Notes under the pieces: model-generated
Seen by the model: the letters and a program-made list of their open reading frames with translations, nothing else
Database searches by the model: none
Told to the model about the DNA's origin: nothing
Part shown: in pieces, positions 17,182-27,100 of the stretch
How the letters are laid out: each line of letters starts with the position of its first letter
Numbering within the stretch: the first letter of the stretch is position 1
Source of the DNA: Ignavibacteria bacterium
GTDB taxonomy: Bacteria > Bacteroidota > Ignavibacteria > OLB7
Length of the DNA stretch: 64,000 nt
NCBI GenBank assembly: GCA_020635205.1
Contig: JACKAE010000003.1
Coordinates: 372,001 to 436,000 of the forward strand
Direction of reading: 5' to 3'
Position numbers and translations under genes: made by a program

Positions 17182-20100
17182 GGGAGCATAGCGAGCAGCC
17201 CCCGCTTCAATTAAGCGAAGACTCATTCCACAAATAGTGTCGGGGCGGGCATATCCCGGCTCGGGTACAAAGTTAAGGCAAGTACTTTGCGTCGATAACT
17301 TGAACTTTAGTTCTGTTCCCGGCTCTCTTCCCAGATACATTCGACCAATAAAGCGAAGCAACGTCCCACTCCCCTCAAGCTCTACTCCGGGAGGAGCAGC
17401 AAGGTGAAATTGTACTCTGCCTACAGCGGTTGTCCTCGTCGTGACAGACCAACCTTCGAGGAGCGTGCCCCGAAGTAGCGTCTCTACTGACTCCGCATCT
17501 ACCTGAATCGACCACTCGTCGTACTCCAGTTCGAAGTCAATCTCAGAAACTCCAGAAGGGGAAGGGAGAAGATCGCTCTCGACTGAAATTTCTAATGGAT
17601 TGCCAATCACGGCATGGTAGTCGCGACGTATCCTTGCTATCACTGGAAGAGTTGGACGCAGATTCACCACCACTGTGTCGAAGGAACGGCACTCGTGCAT
17701 TGGATCGCTAACTTCCAAGAAGTAGATGGTTGTCTCCGCCGGAGTTGCAACTGGATGGGGTGATGCTGGATTGTCCAGTCCATCGGCAGGACTCCACCGA
17801 TAGACAAGGTTAGTACTCCCCGGATCAGCTCCTCCCAAAAGAGTGCTCCCACCTATACAGAGCGTGCGATCCTCACCTGCATCAGCCAATGGAGTAGAGA
17901 GCACCACAACAGTAACTGAATCGAAGGCCTCGCACTCAGTAGCGTTATCGAACACCCGAAGAATATATGTCGTCGTTTCAGTTGGGCTGGCTAATGGATT
18001 TCTCTGCGTAGCATCGTCGAGTCCGGTAGTTGGACTCCACTGATAACTTCGGTTCGGAGTACTCTCAGTGCTACCGAGAACAACTGTACTGCCAGCACAG
18101 AGTGTCGTGTCATTCCCAGCATTCGCGGTCAACACATTGCCAAGCGACACAAGAACAGAATCGACAGCAAAGCATCCAGTCACCTTGTTAGTTACGCGTA
18201 CATAGTAGCGCGTAGTCTGCGGTGGGGTAGCCTTCGGGCGAATTGCATTAGGATCATCGAGTCCCTCCCTCGGACTCCACTCATAGAGAAGGTCTGGTGA
18301 GGAGGGTGAGAGATCGCTTCCCAGTAGGAAGCTCCCCCCAAAACAGAGAGTCTGGTCATCTCCTGCCTCAGCAAAGGGGATGTCTCGCACTTCAACAGTT
18401 ACTGAATCTACGCCCTCGCAATTGCCACTGATCTTTCCGCGAACCCTGTAGGTAGTTGTCTGCACCGGAGTGGCAATTGGGTTGGCGCAACCTTTGCAAC
18501 TCAAACTTGGAACATCTTCCCATTCATAATTGTTCGCACCACTCGCTACCAGTTGAATGGATTCGCCGCGACATATAGCTGTATCAGCTGTCACGCGAAC
18601 ATCGGGTGCAGCAGTTATCCTAACAACAACGCTATCTGTTCCCTCACAACCAGTACTGTTATCTCTACCTCGAAGATAATAGGTTGTATTTCCTGTGGGT
18701 GAAGCAACTGGATTGGGACAAGTGGTACAACTCAAACTGGATGGAGAGCTTGGTGAAGAACTCCACTCGAATCTGTCCGCCCCCTTCCCCTGTAAGTGAA
18801 CGGTATCACCTAAGCAAACAATCCGATCACCTCCGGCATCTACATCTGGAGGAGCTACTACCCTGACTGTAGCTGAATCTATACCGAGATCACAGTTTCG
18901 ACCAACTGTGAGATAGACACGGTAGAGGCCAGGCTCGTCGAACAGAACTCCACGTGGATTGCGCGCTCTGGTGAAGGAAGGGTTTCCTCCCTCAATCCTC
19001 CACATAAACTCGAATGGATTGCCACTACTTGCGTCAGTAAAGTCGATTGTTTCACCGGGACAGATCACCGAGTCAGACATTCGGATTTCTGCGTTGAGTA
19101 CCCCTTCGCACGTAGGAACTGGTAAGGAAGAGAAGTACCCATCGATGCAGTTGGGAAGCCCAATCAGACCAGATTGGTTGTTCTGATTGAACCGTACTGC
19201 ATCACCTTGATAGATCGATGTGGGGTTATCAGGATCATCAATTCGACCAAGGTTACGAGAATCTTCGGCAACGTACATTTTTCCGTTGGGAGCCAACTGC
19301 ATAGCCAAAACGGTATGTTTCAACTGTCCTGATGGCTGAACTACTTGTTGTTTCGTATCAGATATTGCGTCCGGAGAATTCTCCAATATTGTATAGCGAT
19401 AGATAGCCGTTCCATCACCTACATAAAGAAGGTTGCTGTTGGGGGAGAAGCTGGCTCCATATTTCGCACTAATGTCATCCAGCTTCTGACAGATCTCTCC
19501 CGTTAGATTGTTGAAGCGAAAGATTTCACCACGCCCTTGAACCACGGAGACAAGATACCTTCCGTTCGGAGAAACCTTCAAAACACCAATTGATTCGACT
19601 GCAATTTGATCGCTGTGGGGAATACCAATATCAGAAATCACAGCAGTTTCATTCAACCCACTCTCGGTAATCTCCCAAGTAAAAAACCGACTTGAACCAA
19701 GTTCGTGGGCAATCACCCAAAAATCTTTGCCATTGCAGTGCCGCACTGCAACAAGTTTTTCGCTGGCCTTTGCTAAGAGGGAATCGTTCTTCACTGTTAC
19801 GTCTCCCAAACCTCCCTCCTTCCGCATATCCACAATTGAATAACTGATCCCCCAAGCATCAGTCGCTTTGGCGTAGGGGCCGGCGTCGGCTGTCACAACG
19901 TAAAAGAGGTTGGGATTACCGGGGTGAGGAACGATCACTGCCGACTGAGTGCTTGTAACGTTACCGTAGAGTTGACTACCGTTCGGCATAATATTCCCTT
20001 CGCGGTTCCAAACAAAGACACCGTTGGTATAGAAAAGAAGTTCACCGCTGGTTGGGTCACAGATGCTGGCGCATCCTTCAGATGTAACCAACGCACCGTT

Positions 20101-20253
20101 GACAGTAACAGGTATCCCCGACCGGAAGTCGAGACCACCATGATTGCCGAAATACCATTGGTCGAAGTAATGGTTCTGTGCCTCTAACTGTGGGGCGAGA
20201 ATGGTTAACAGGAGTACGGCTGTTGTCGTAATAGGTAGCAGTCTTCGTTTCAT
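16936..20253 (-). CDS. T9SS cargo: propeller-like head, PKD and five Ig-like repeats, cohesin-like domain, sorting domain
   Basis: The start is placed at 20253 (MKRRLLP), with AGGAGAAGG just upstream and a clean signal peptide ending LEAQ. An N-terminal beta-propeller-like head begins HYFDQWYFGNHGGLDF. It is followed by a PKD-like domain and five repeats of about 85 residues with C..GE/GS, W.P..GL, P.ATP..TTTY and DSV.V motifs. A cohesin-like beta domain follows (GTLLEGW, GSGTLLRF). The last 80 residues are a type A T9SS sorting domain (PNPSGSQVKIELGL... to GQVIVE). It is exported by T9SS and anchored on the cell surface. It is paralogous to the 20433 gene. Confidence 0.85.
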   Translation of the reverse strand: MKRRLLPITTTAVLLLTILAPQLEAQNHYFDQWYFGNHGGLDFRSGIPVTVNGALVTSEGCASICDPTSGELLFYTNGVFVWNREGNIMPNGSQLYGNVTSTQSAVIVPHPGNPNLFYVVTADAGPYAKATDAWGISYSIVDMRKEGGLGDVTVKNDSLLAKASEKLVAVRHCNGKDFWVIAHELGSSRFFTWEITESGLNETAVISDIGIPHSDQIAVESIGVLKVSPNGRYLVSVVQGRGEIFRFNNLTGEICQKLDDISAKYGASFSPNSNLLYVGDGTAIYRYTILENSPDAISDTKQQVVQPSGQLKHTVLAMQLAPNGKMYVAEDSRNLGRIDDPDNPTSIYQGDAVRFNQNNQSGLIGLPNCIDGYFSSLPVPTCEGVLNAEIRMSDSVICPGETIDFTDASSGNPFEFMWRIEGGNPSFTRARNPRGVLFDEPGLYRVYLTVGRNCDLGIDSATVRVVAPPDVDAGGDRIVCLGDTVHLQGKGADRFEWSSSPSSPSSLSCTTCPNPVASPTGNTTYYLRGRDNSTGCEGTDSVVVRITAAPDVRVTADTAICRGESIQLVASGANNYEWEDVPSLSCKGCANPIATPVQTTTYRVRGKISGNCEGVDSVTVEVRDIPFAEAGDDQTLCFGGSFLLGSDLSPSSPDLLYEWSPREGLDDPNAIRPKATPPQTTRYYVRVTNKVTGCFAVDSVLVSLGNVLTANAGNDTTLCAGSTVVLGSTESTPNRSYQWSPTTGLDDATQRNPLASPTETTTYILRVFDNATECEAFDSVTVVVLSTPLADAGEDRTLCIGGSTLLGGADPGSTNLVYRWSPADGLDNPASPHPVATPAETTIYFLEVSDPMHECRSFDTVVVNLRPTLPVIARIRRDYHAVIGNPLEISVESDLLPSPSGVSEIDFELEYDEWSIQVDAESVETLLRGTLLEGWSVTTRTTAVGRVQFHLAAPPGVELEGSGTLLRFIGRMYLGREPGTELKFKLSTQSTCLNFVPEPGYARPDTICGMSLRLIEAGAARYAPPRAIPNPSGSQVKIELGLGLEGPARLEVFDVSGNRVGVLIDQTLPAGEYGVDWDASGVGAGAYWLRLSSGETVLTGQVIVE

Positions 20254-20410
20254 GATTCCTTCTCCTGGTTTGTAAGGACGATAGATGATTCCAGTGTTTG
20301 ATAACATCGGCAGACTTGGAAGCCTCACCTGATCTCAGCACTGCCGGAAGAACGGCTCCTTCCTCTTGCAACTGGCTGGAGAAAAAGGGTTTGCTCCCTA
20401 CGACTCTTTT

Positions 20411-20437
20411 AACTCTACAAACTCCATCAACTCTACT
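20411..20437. repeat. Nine-base word repeat AACTCYAYN, second site
   Basis: The units AACTCTACA, AACTCCATC and AACTCTACT lie at and just past the stop codon of the second T9SS gene. The word TTTGCTCCCTACGACTC lies beside them (20391-20407), and a close variant lies at 33201-33217. Confidence 0.5.
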
Positions 20438-20678
20438 CCACAATCACTTGACCGGTCAGCACGGTCTCTCCACTACTGAGGCGGAGCCAGTACGCTCCTG
20501 CGCCTACTCCGCTGGCATCCCAGTCAACGCCGTATTCTCCTGCCGGTAGTGTTTGGTCGATGAGAACGCCTACACGATTGCCACTAACATCGAAGACTTC
20601 CAAGCGAGCCGGTCCTTCCAGGCCGAGACCAAGTTCTATCTTCACTTGTGACCCCGATGGGTTCGGGATCGCCCGCGG
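20427..20678. repeat. 252-bp near-identical repeat, copy 2
   Basis: Partner of 16930-17181, offset 3497 bases, in direct orientation. Recombination between the copies would fuse the two genes and delete about 3.5 kb. Near-identity limited to this part suggests recent gene conversion. Confidence 0.9.
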
Positions 20679-23600
20679 AGGCGTAAACTTTGCGGCGTTG
20701 ACCTCAATCAAGCGGAAGTTCAATCCACAGATCGTGTCGAGTCGAGCATATCCCGGATCAGGAAGAAGGGTCACACATTGGCTTTCGCTGGTTAAGCGGA
20801 AGTCCAACTCTGTCCCCAAGGCCGTTCCTACGTACATTCTCCCTGCGAACTGAAGTAGTGTGCCAGACCCATTAAGCTCTCGGCCATCCGGGGACTGCAA
20901 CGTAACGCGAAGGTATCCCGGCCCAACTGAATCAACCAGCACACCCCACCCTTCCAATAGGGTTCCCCTCAAGAGACTTTCTATTGAAGCAGGATCCACC
21001 TGCATCACAAACTGATTGAAGGTTAGCAGGAACTCAAGAGTCGTGATTCCCGAACCGGTTGGAATATCCTCTACTGAAACCGAGAGTGGGAAAGCTTCTC
21101 CGTTGTGCGCACGATAGTCCCGCCCGATCCAAGCACGCACCGGAAGGTGCTCCAATATCTTGATCTCCACTGTGTCGAATGCCTCGCAACCGGTTATCGG
21201 ATCGCTCACTCGCAGATAGTAGGTTGTAGTTTGCTCAGGTGAGGCTAACGGAGAGGAAGAGAATGGGTCGTCAAGTGCTGTTGCCGGACTCCACTCGTAG
21301 AGCAATCCCGCTACATCACCACGGGCAGAACCAAGACGAACGATGTTCTTAGCACAGATCGCCATATCGCTACCAGCATCGGCAAGTGGAGGAGACACCA
21401 CCTCGACCGTTACGGAGTCAAAGCTCTCGCAATTGGTTTCTGTATCTACTACGTGAAGGATATATGTAGTTGTCACTTCTGGAGTTGCCACTGGTTGGTG
21501 GCTTTCGGGGTTATCTAATGTTGCAGGTGGGAACCACTCATAGCGAAGGTTCTCTTCAACATCTCCCTCCCCCAAGAGGTGGCTTTTGCCAAGACAGATA
21601 GTGCCACCTTCACCAGCCTTTGCAGTGGGGGGCGCGTGGAGAACAACGTTCACAGAGTCGACTGCAGAACAGCCAGTAGTGAGGTCAGTAACCCGAACGT
21701 GATAGGTTGTAGTTGCAAGGGGGGTTGCATTCGGAGTAGGGCTTTCAAAATCATCCAGTGTCTCGGGTGAACTCCAAGCATACTGAAGTTTGTCGGGTGA
21801 AACGTTCGCAACCTCAACTGAAAGTTGAACAGTTTCGCCCGGACAGAGTGAAAAGCTGGGTGGAGCGAGAATGATCGGAGGTTCGTTCACCGTCACCAGA
21901 ACAGAGTCGATTGCAGCACAACCAGTTCTGGTATCGGTAACGCGAATCTGATAGGTTGTAGAGCCTACCGGAGTAGCAGTTGGTCTTCTAACATCTGGAT
22001 TGTCGAGCGTTTCGCTTGAACTCCACTCGAAGCGAAGGAACTCTTCAGGAAGATTTGATATGTCTACATCTAGAAGTGTTGATTCGCCCGGACAGACCGC
22101 AACGTCCGCTGTAGCTGCTATCATTAGTGGATCGAGCACTGTCACAACAACAGTATCGTATCCTTCGCACTCATCAGTCACGGTTCCCCTAACGATATAG
22201 GTGGTGGTGGCCGTTGGCGTCGCGGTTGGTGAAGGGCAATCCCCGCAACTCAGGCCACTACCTGAAATCCACTCGTATCGGTTTGCCCCACTTGCTGAGA
22301 GGGTAATCGAACTTCCAGCACAAATTGTCGTGTCGGGGGAAGCCTTCACATCGGGTGTCTCTGTCACAACAACCTTCACGCTATCTACAGCTTTGCACCC
22401 GGCGTCAGTTTCAACCGTGAGATAATAGGTTTTGCTCTCTCTTGGGGTGGCAATTGGGTCAAGACAGTTGCCACAGCTCAAATCATTCGACGGACTCCAC
22501 TCATATTTTCCTTCCCCAACAACGTTCCCCTGCAACTGAAGACTACTTCCGAGGCAGAGGGTCTGATCCGAACCAGCATCGACAACAGGAAGAGGAGCGA
22601 CGATAATCTGAAGCGTGTCGGAATCTATGTTGCACGCGAGCGAAGTTGTGAGAATTGCTTGGTACGTCCCCGGACTTGCGTAGCGAATGTTGGAAGGGAA
22701 TCGTCCAGTTGCTGTATTCGGACTTCCACCTTCAAATGTCCAGAAAAAATCGGAAGGATTGCCTGCAGACAGATCGAAGAAGTCGATTGCCTCACCAACA
22801 CAAATCGTCGTATCGCTTGCCCGAAAGTCAGTAGTTAATTCACCGGAGCCTCCACTCCCCCCAGTTCCGAAAAGACCATCAATGCAGTTCGGGAAGGTAA
22901 GGTTGCGCAATTCAAGTGAGATGTCGAACGTAATCCCTACTTTTTCAATTGCACTGTTCCCTTGATCCGCATCCCTGATCCGCACCAACTCCTGCCCGTT
23001 AAGCACAGAAGAACCGATATATGAGATATAGATTTTTTTATCTGGCCCAAGCTGTAGCCCATTCACTTCCGAAGGATCAACATCACTCGGCCACGGGATG
23101 AGAGTCTTCGTCGATGAAATCGCTCCTCCACCGAGAGTGTAGCGGTAAATGCTCTTCTCTCCCCCAACATAGAGATTCTTGCTGTTCGCTGAAAAGCTGG
23201 CTCCATACCACGCCGCTACCGAGTCCACTCGTCCGGCAACTTGTCCAGTTCTAAAATTAAATTGAAAGAGTTCTCCAGCTAAGTTTTGTTGAACAATCGA
23301 GAAAAGGTACTTGCCATCAGGTGAGGCTTTCAGGTTGCCAATGAAGAAAAGTTGGCCGGGAATGTTCGGGTGAACAGAACCAACAGAAGAGACGACAGGA
23401 TTGCGGTTGAGCCCGCTTGCGGTTAGGTTCCAAGCAAAGAACTGATTGCTCCCCAAATGGTGAGCAACAATCCAGAACTCGTTCCCACTGCAATCGGTGA
23501 CAGCAACGAGCTTTTCCGTCGCCTTCGGCAGTAGTGAAGTATTTTTCGAGGTGACTTCACCCAGACCACCATCCCGATTCATCTCGACTATTGAGTAGCG

Positions 23601-24020
23601 AATTCCTCGACCACTCAGATTCGGATCACCGAACGGACCGGTATCGGCAGTGAAGATATAGTAGATGTTCTTATTCCCCGGCAGCGGCACAATCAATGCC
23701 GACTGTGTACTGCTGCTGTGTCCGAAGAGTCCAGTTCCATTCAGCATAACTTGATGGTTGCGATTCCAGACAGTGATGCCATCAGTATAGAAGAGGAGTG
23801 CTCCTGTAATAGGATCGCAGATTGTGGCCGATCCTTCCTCCGTCTCTATTGCCCCCCCACCAACAGCTCGTACCACTCCTGAGCGAAAATCCAGCCCGGC
23901 ATGGTTCCCGAAAAACCACTGATCGAAATAATGGCTCTGTGCAGATATACTTGAACTGTTGAAAAAGAAGTAGAAGCAACCGAAGAGAAGAAGTATAGGC
24001 AGAGAGAAGAAACCTTTCAT
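20433..24020 (-). CDS. T9SS cargo: propeller-like head, PKD and six Ig-like repeats, cohesin-like domain, sorting domain
   Basis: The 1195-residue paralogue of the 16936 gene has a signal peptide (about 1-27, SISAQ) and the same HYFDQWFFGNHAGLDF head. A PKD-like domain near residue 400-480 and six Ig-like repeats follow, one more than the neighbour. A cohesin-like domain precedes the shared sorting domain ending GQVIVE. The head family is common in Bacteroidota secreted proteins with gliding-associated or T9SS C-termini. An adhesin or surface-structure role is inferred. The repeat number difference implies growth by internal duplication. Confidence 0.85.
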   Translation of the reverse strand: MKGFFSLPILLLFGCFYFFFNSSSISAQSHYFDQWFFGNHAGLDFRSGVVRAVGGGAIETEEGSATICDPITGALLFYTDGITVWNRNHQVMLNGTGLFGHSSSTQSALIVPLPGNKNIYYIFTADTGPFGDPNLSGRGIRYSIVEMNRDGGLGEVTSKNTSLLPKATEKLVAVTDCSGNEFWIVAHHLGSNQFFAWNLTASGLNRNPVVSSVGSVHPNIPGQLFFIGNLKASPDGKYLFSIVQQNLAGELFQFNFRTGQVAGRVDSVAAWYGASFSANSKNLYVGGEKSIYRYTLGGGAISSTKTLIPWPSDVDPSEVNGLQLGPDKKIYISYIGSSVLNGQELVRIRDADQGNSAIEKVGITFDISLELRNLTFPNCIDGLFGTGGSGGSGELTTDFRASDTTICVGEAIDFFDLSAGNPSDFFWTFEGGSPNTATGRFPSNIRYASPGTYQAILTTSLACNIDSDTLQIIVAPLPVVDAGSDQTLCLGSSLQLQGNVVGEGKYEWSPSNDLSCGNCLDPIATPRESKTYYLTVETDAGCKAVDSVKVVVTETPDVKASPDTTICAGSSITLSASGANRYEWISGSGLSCGDCPSPTATPTATTTYIVRGTVTDECEGYDTVVVTVLDPLMIAATADVAVCPGESTLLDVDISNLPEEFLRFEWSSSETLDNPDVRRPTATPVGSTTYQIRVTDTRTGCAAIDSVLVTVNEPPIILAPPSFSLCPGETVQLSVEVANVSPDKLQYAWSSPETLDDFESPTPNATPLATTTYHVRVTDLTTGCSAVDSVNVVLHAPPTAKAGEGGTICLGKSHLLGEGDVEENLRYEWFPPATLDNPESHQPVATPEVTTTYILHVVDTETNCESFDSVTVEVVSPPLADAGSDMAICAKNIVRLGSARGDVAGLLYEWSPATALDDPFSSSPLASPEQTTTYYLRVSDPITGCEAFDTVEIKILEHLPVRAWIGRDYRAHNGEAFPLSVSVEDIPTGSGITTLEFLLTFNQFVMQVDPASIESLLRGTLLEGWGVLVDSVGPGYLRVTLQSPDGRELNGSGTLLQFAGRMYVGTALGTELDFRLTSESQCVTLLPDPGYARLDTICGLNFRLIEVNAAKFTPPRAIPNPSGSQVKIELGLGLEGPARLEVFDVSGNRVGVLIDQTLPAGEYGVDWDASGVGAGAYWLRLSSGETVLTGQVIVE

Positions 24021-24109
24021 TGTCGCCTCCTGAGTGGTGAACAGATGCTGACAGAGGGGTGAGTAATTTGGACAGGGTGAACTTAGTGTAATACAAAGTT
24101 AAATCCAAC

Positions 24110-24151
24110 AAAAAAGATGGGGATAAGCAGGTTGAGGAACCGAACCTGCTT
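24110..24151 (-). terminator. Probable terminator after the 1904-residue T9SS gene
   Basis: Read on minus, AAGCAGGTT and AACCTGCTT form a nine-bp stem (24125-24151) overlapping the stop codon. ATCCCCATC and then six T follow. Confidence 0.55.
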
Positions 24152-27100
24152 TACTTCACGATTACCATTCTCTCCACTTTACGATAGCGTCCACTCTGAA
24201 TCTCGTAGTAGTAGAGTCCGGCTGAGAGAGTTGATGTGTCGAAGCTCAAGCGATGTGTTCCACCATCGAGCACTTGATCGAGAAGTCGGTTAATTACAGT
24301 CCCGGCTGCGTCGTAGAGAAGGATGCTCACCAACTCACGTCGTGCAATCTCAAAGTCGATCACAACAACTCCGTCGGCTGGATTTGGAACGCTCTGTTTG
24401 ATGCCATAGGCTCCCCCCAGATCAATCGTTCCGGTAGTGTCACAATCGAGTGCAGTAAAGGTTCCGTTGTCGAACAGAAGTCGATAGTAGGAGGGGAGGT
24501 CATTCCCATCAAAACTCAGTTCCAGATCAGTTTGATAGGTCTTCCCTAAGAGAACTCGAAGCGGAACTTCCAACAATGTTCCAGAAACTGTTCCTTCCGG
24601 GATTGTCCCCTCGAGAAGGAGCTCTCCCGGTGTTGCCTCACTCCCCTTGAGATTTGTTGCGCTGAGAGGACGAACTTCAACCTTCCCCTCGGGCATAAGA
24701 AGCGTGGACTCGTAGGTAACTACCAAACTGAAGGGGATCGTTTCTGGCACTGGACGAGTAGTTTCGAGCAGCAATGGCAACACAATCTCTGCCCCAACAA
24801 CATCAGTGATCTCTGGGAGACTAAAGGCAAGGTAGAACTCTTCCGGCTCGCATCGTTCCCCCTGAAGCTCAATAACAATTTGGTCTCGCCCACTCTGCAG
24901 AACCCGCAACGTGCTTTCGGCAATGGTAGCACCGGGGATGTACTCCACACGATACCAACGAGAGCCGTCAGGAGGAATAACGTCTGGAGCAGGAATATCC
25001 AGCAGGCGAAAGGCGGAAGAATTTAGCCCTCCAATCTGAATAGCGTTGACAGTTAAAGGCCAGGTTCCTGTATTCCGCACAAGAATCGAATCGATTCCAG
25101 TCTCGCCTTCTGGGCAGGGGAAGAGAAGGCTGGCAATATCAACCTCGGCTTTCTCGAGAAGACCTGTTCCCGCGAGAATAATCGACAAGATATTTCCACT
25201 CTTTGTGGTCACCTTCAATTCAGTCTCTATATCTCCTATAACTGTAGGAGCAAATCGAACGCGAGCTAAAAGATTATCGATAGTGGGCTTCAACTCTACT
25301 GGTAGTTGAGCAGAAAGGTTGACGAGATTATACATCCGTTGATCGACAACTTCTACACTCATCACCGAATCGGTGAAGCTCCCTTGGTTAAAAATTCTCA
25401 ACGTCTTCTCGAGGTTACTTCCAAGCCGCACACCTCCGAAATTGAGGTAGAATGTGTCGGCGGTAATACCTGGCTCTACCCCGTTCACACAGAGAAGTAC
25501 CGTATCTCGCCACCCATCACTTGAGGAAAAGATCAATTTGGCCTGCCGCAATCCAAGTTCGGCTGGGGTCATCGTGACGGTAAAGCTCTCGAAGCGTTCG
25601 CCAGCAATCTCCAGCGGACTGGGAGAACCGACAATGTTAGTCTCATCAAGTGTTGTCGGATTAATTGCGGTTAACGTCCACACTACATTGCGGGCGATCC
25701 CCTTACCTCGATTTACGATACGTACCTCACGCGGGATCGAAGTAGAACCAACTTGTACAGAACCGAAGTCAACTTTGTCGAGCACGTTCAGGTCGAGTGC
25801 TGGCGTCGACTTTGCAACCTCTCCGTGAAGCTGAACCACTGTATCCAGCAAGCAAGAGCCACTGGCCAATTGCAACAGCAAGCCCTCTGCGTAGCTCCCG
25901 ACTGTATCGCCACCACAAAATCGAACCACAACTTGAACTTCACCTTTTGGGGGGATCTGAGTTCCAACCGTGGGTGAGAGAAGTTCGAACTCTACTCCGG
26001 TAGTACGTAACGCATTGATTTGTATAGAACGATCTTCACTTCTGTTCCGGAGAGTGAACGTCTCCACGCGGCAAGTATCGTCCGCCCCAACATCGATGCG
26101 CCCCATATCAAGGTTCAGCGGAAGGGCAACATCTGGACCGATGTTCTGCACACGAAAGAGTATGCCATTAAAGGGGAGTGGAGTAGTTGCCCGGAACGAT
26201 ACAATATAGTCTCCGCCACTCCCTTGAAGACAAGCACGAACTCGAAGAATTTGTGATTCGCCTGAATTGATCCGAAGAGGCAACTCTGGACTGATAATCT
26301 CTACACTTAAGTTCTTGTCGACAGGTGCAATGCTGGTAACGTCCAGTGGAGCTTTCCCTTCGTTTGTTAGTGTCAAGAGAGTATCGATACAGGAGCCGGG
26401 ACAGAGGTCTCCGAGATCAATCTCAGTCTGAGGTGAGGCAAGTTTTCCCACAACACCACATCCCACCAACGAAATCAATCGCACACTGTCTGGTCTGACA
26501 TTTGTTATCAACCGAAGTGTGGCTGTAATCTCACCTTCACGTGGGGGGCACAATGCAATGCGGAGTGTGGCGGTAACACCGGGAGGGATACGAAGTTGCC
26601 CTTGACCAACTTCGCCAATTAAGAACCAGTCAGCTCCTCCATCCAGTTCTACACGTTGAATCACCAGATCGCTCTGGGTTCCAGTGTTAGTAATCGAGAT
26701 AGTTTCAAACTTACAGTCGGGGTAGTTAACGCAGCCGAAGTCAATGTTCGTCCGGTCGATCTGAATGTTGGGTTGGCCAACAATGGCTCCACCGGCAGTA
26801 GACATAATCCACTGCGGAACTGAACGCCAGCGGTCGCTCGATGGGTTCTCGGTTTTTTCTAACACAGCAACGTAGAGCAATCCTCTGGCAACTTCGTCTG
26901 CCCCAAGTGAGATTGACCAGACACCATTAGTATCAACGACAATATCCCGAGGCGTTTGATAGGACCAAGAACCGAATTCAGGGCGGACATATATCCGAAT
27001 TGTTCGCCCGGGCACTCCTACACCTGAGACAACGGCTCCGGATTCAGCCTGAAAGATTCCATTCAGATCGGATGCCGGACCGATATATCCCGGAATAATT

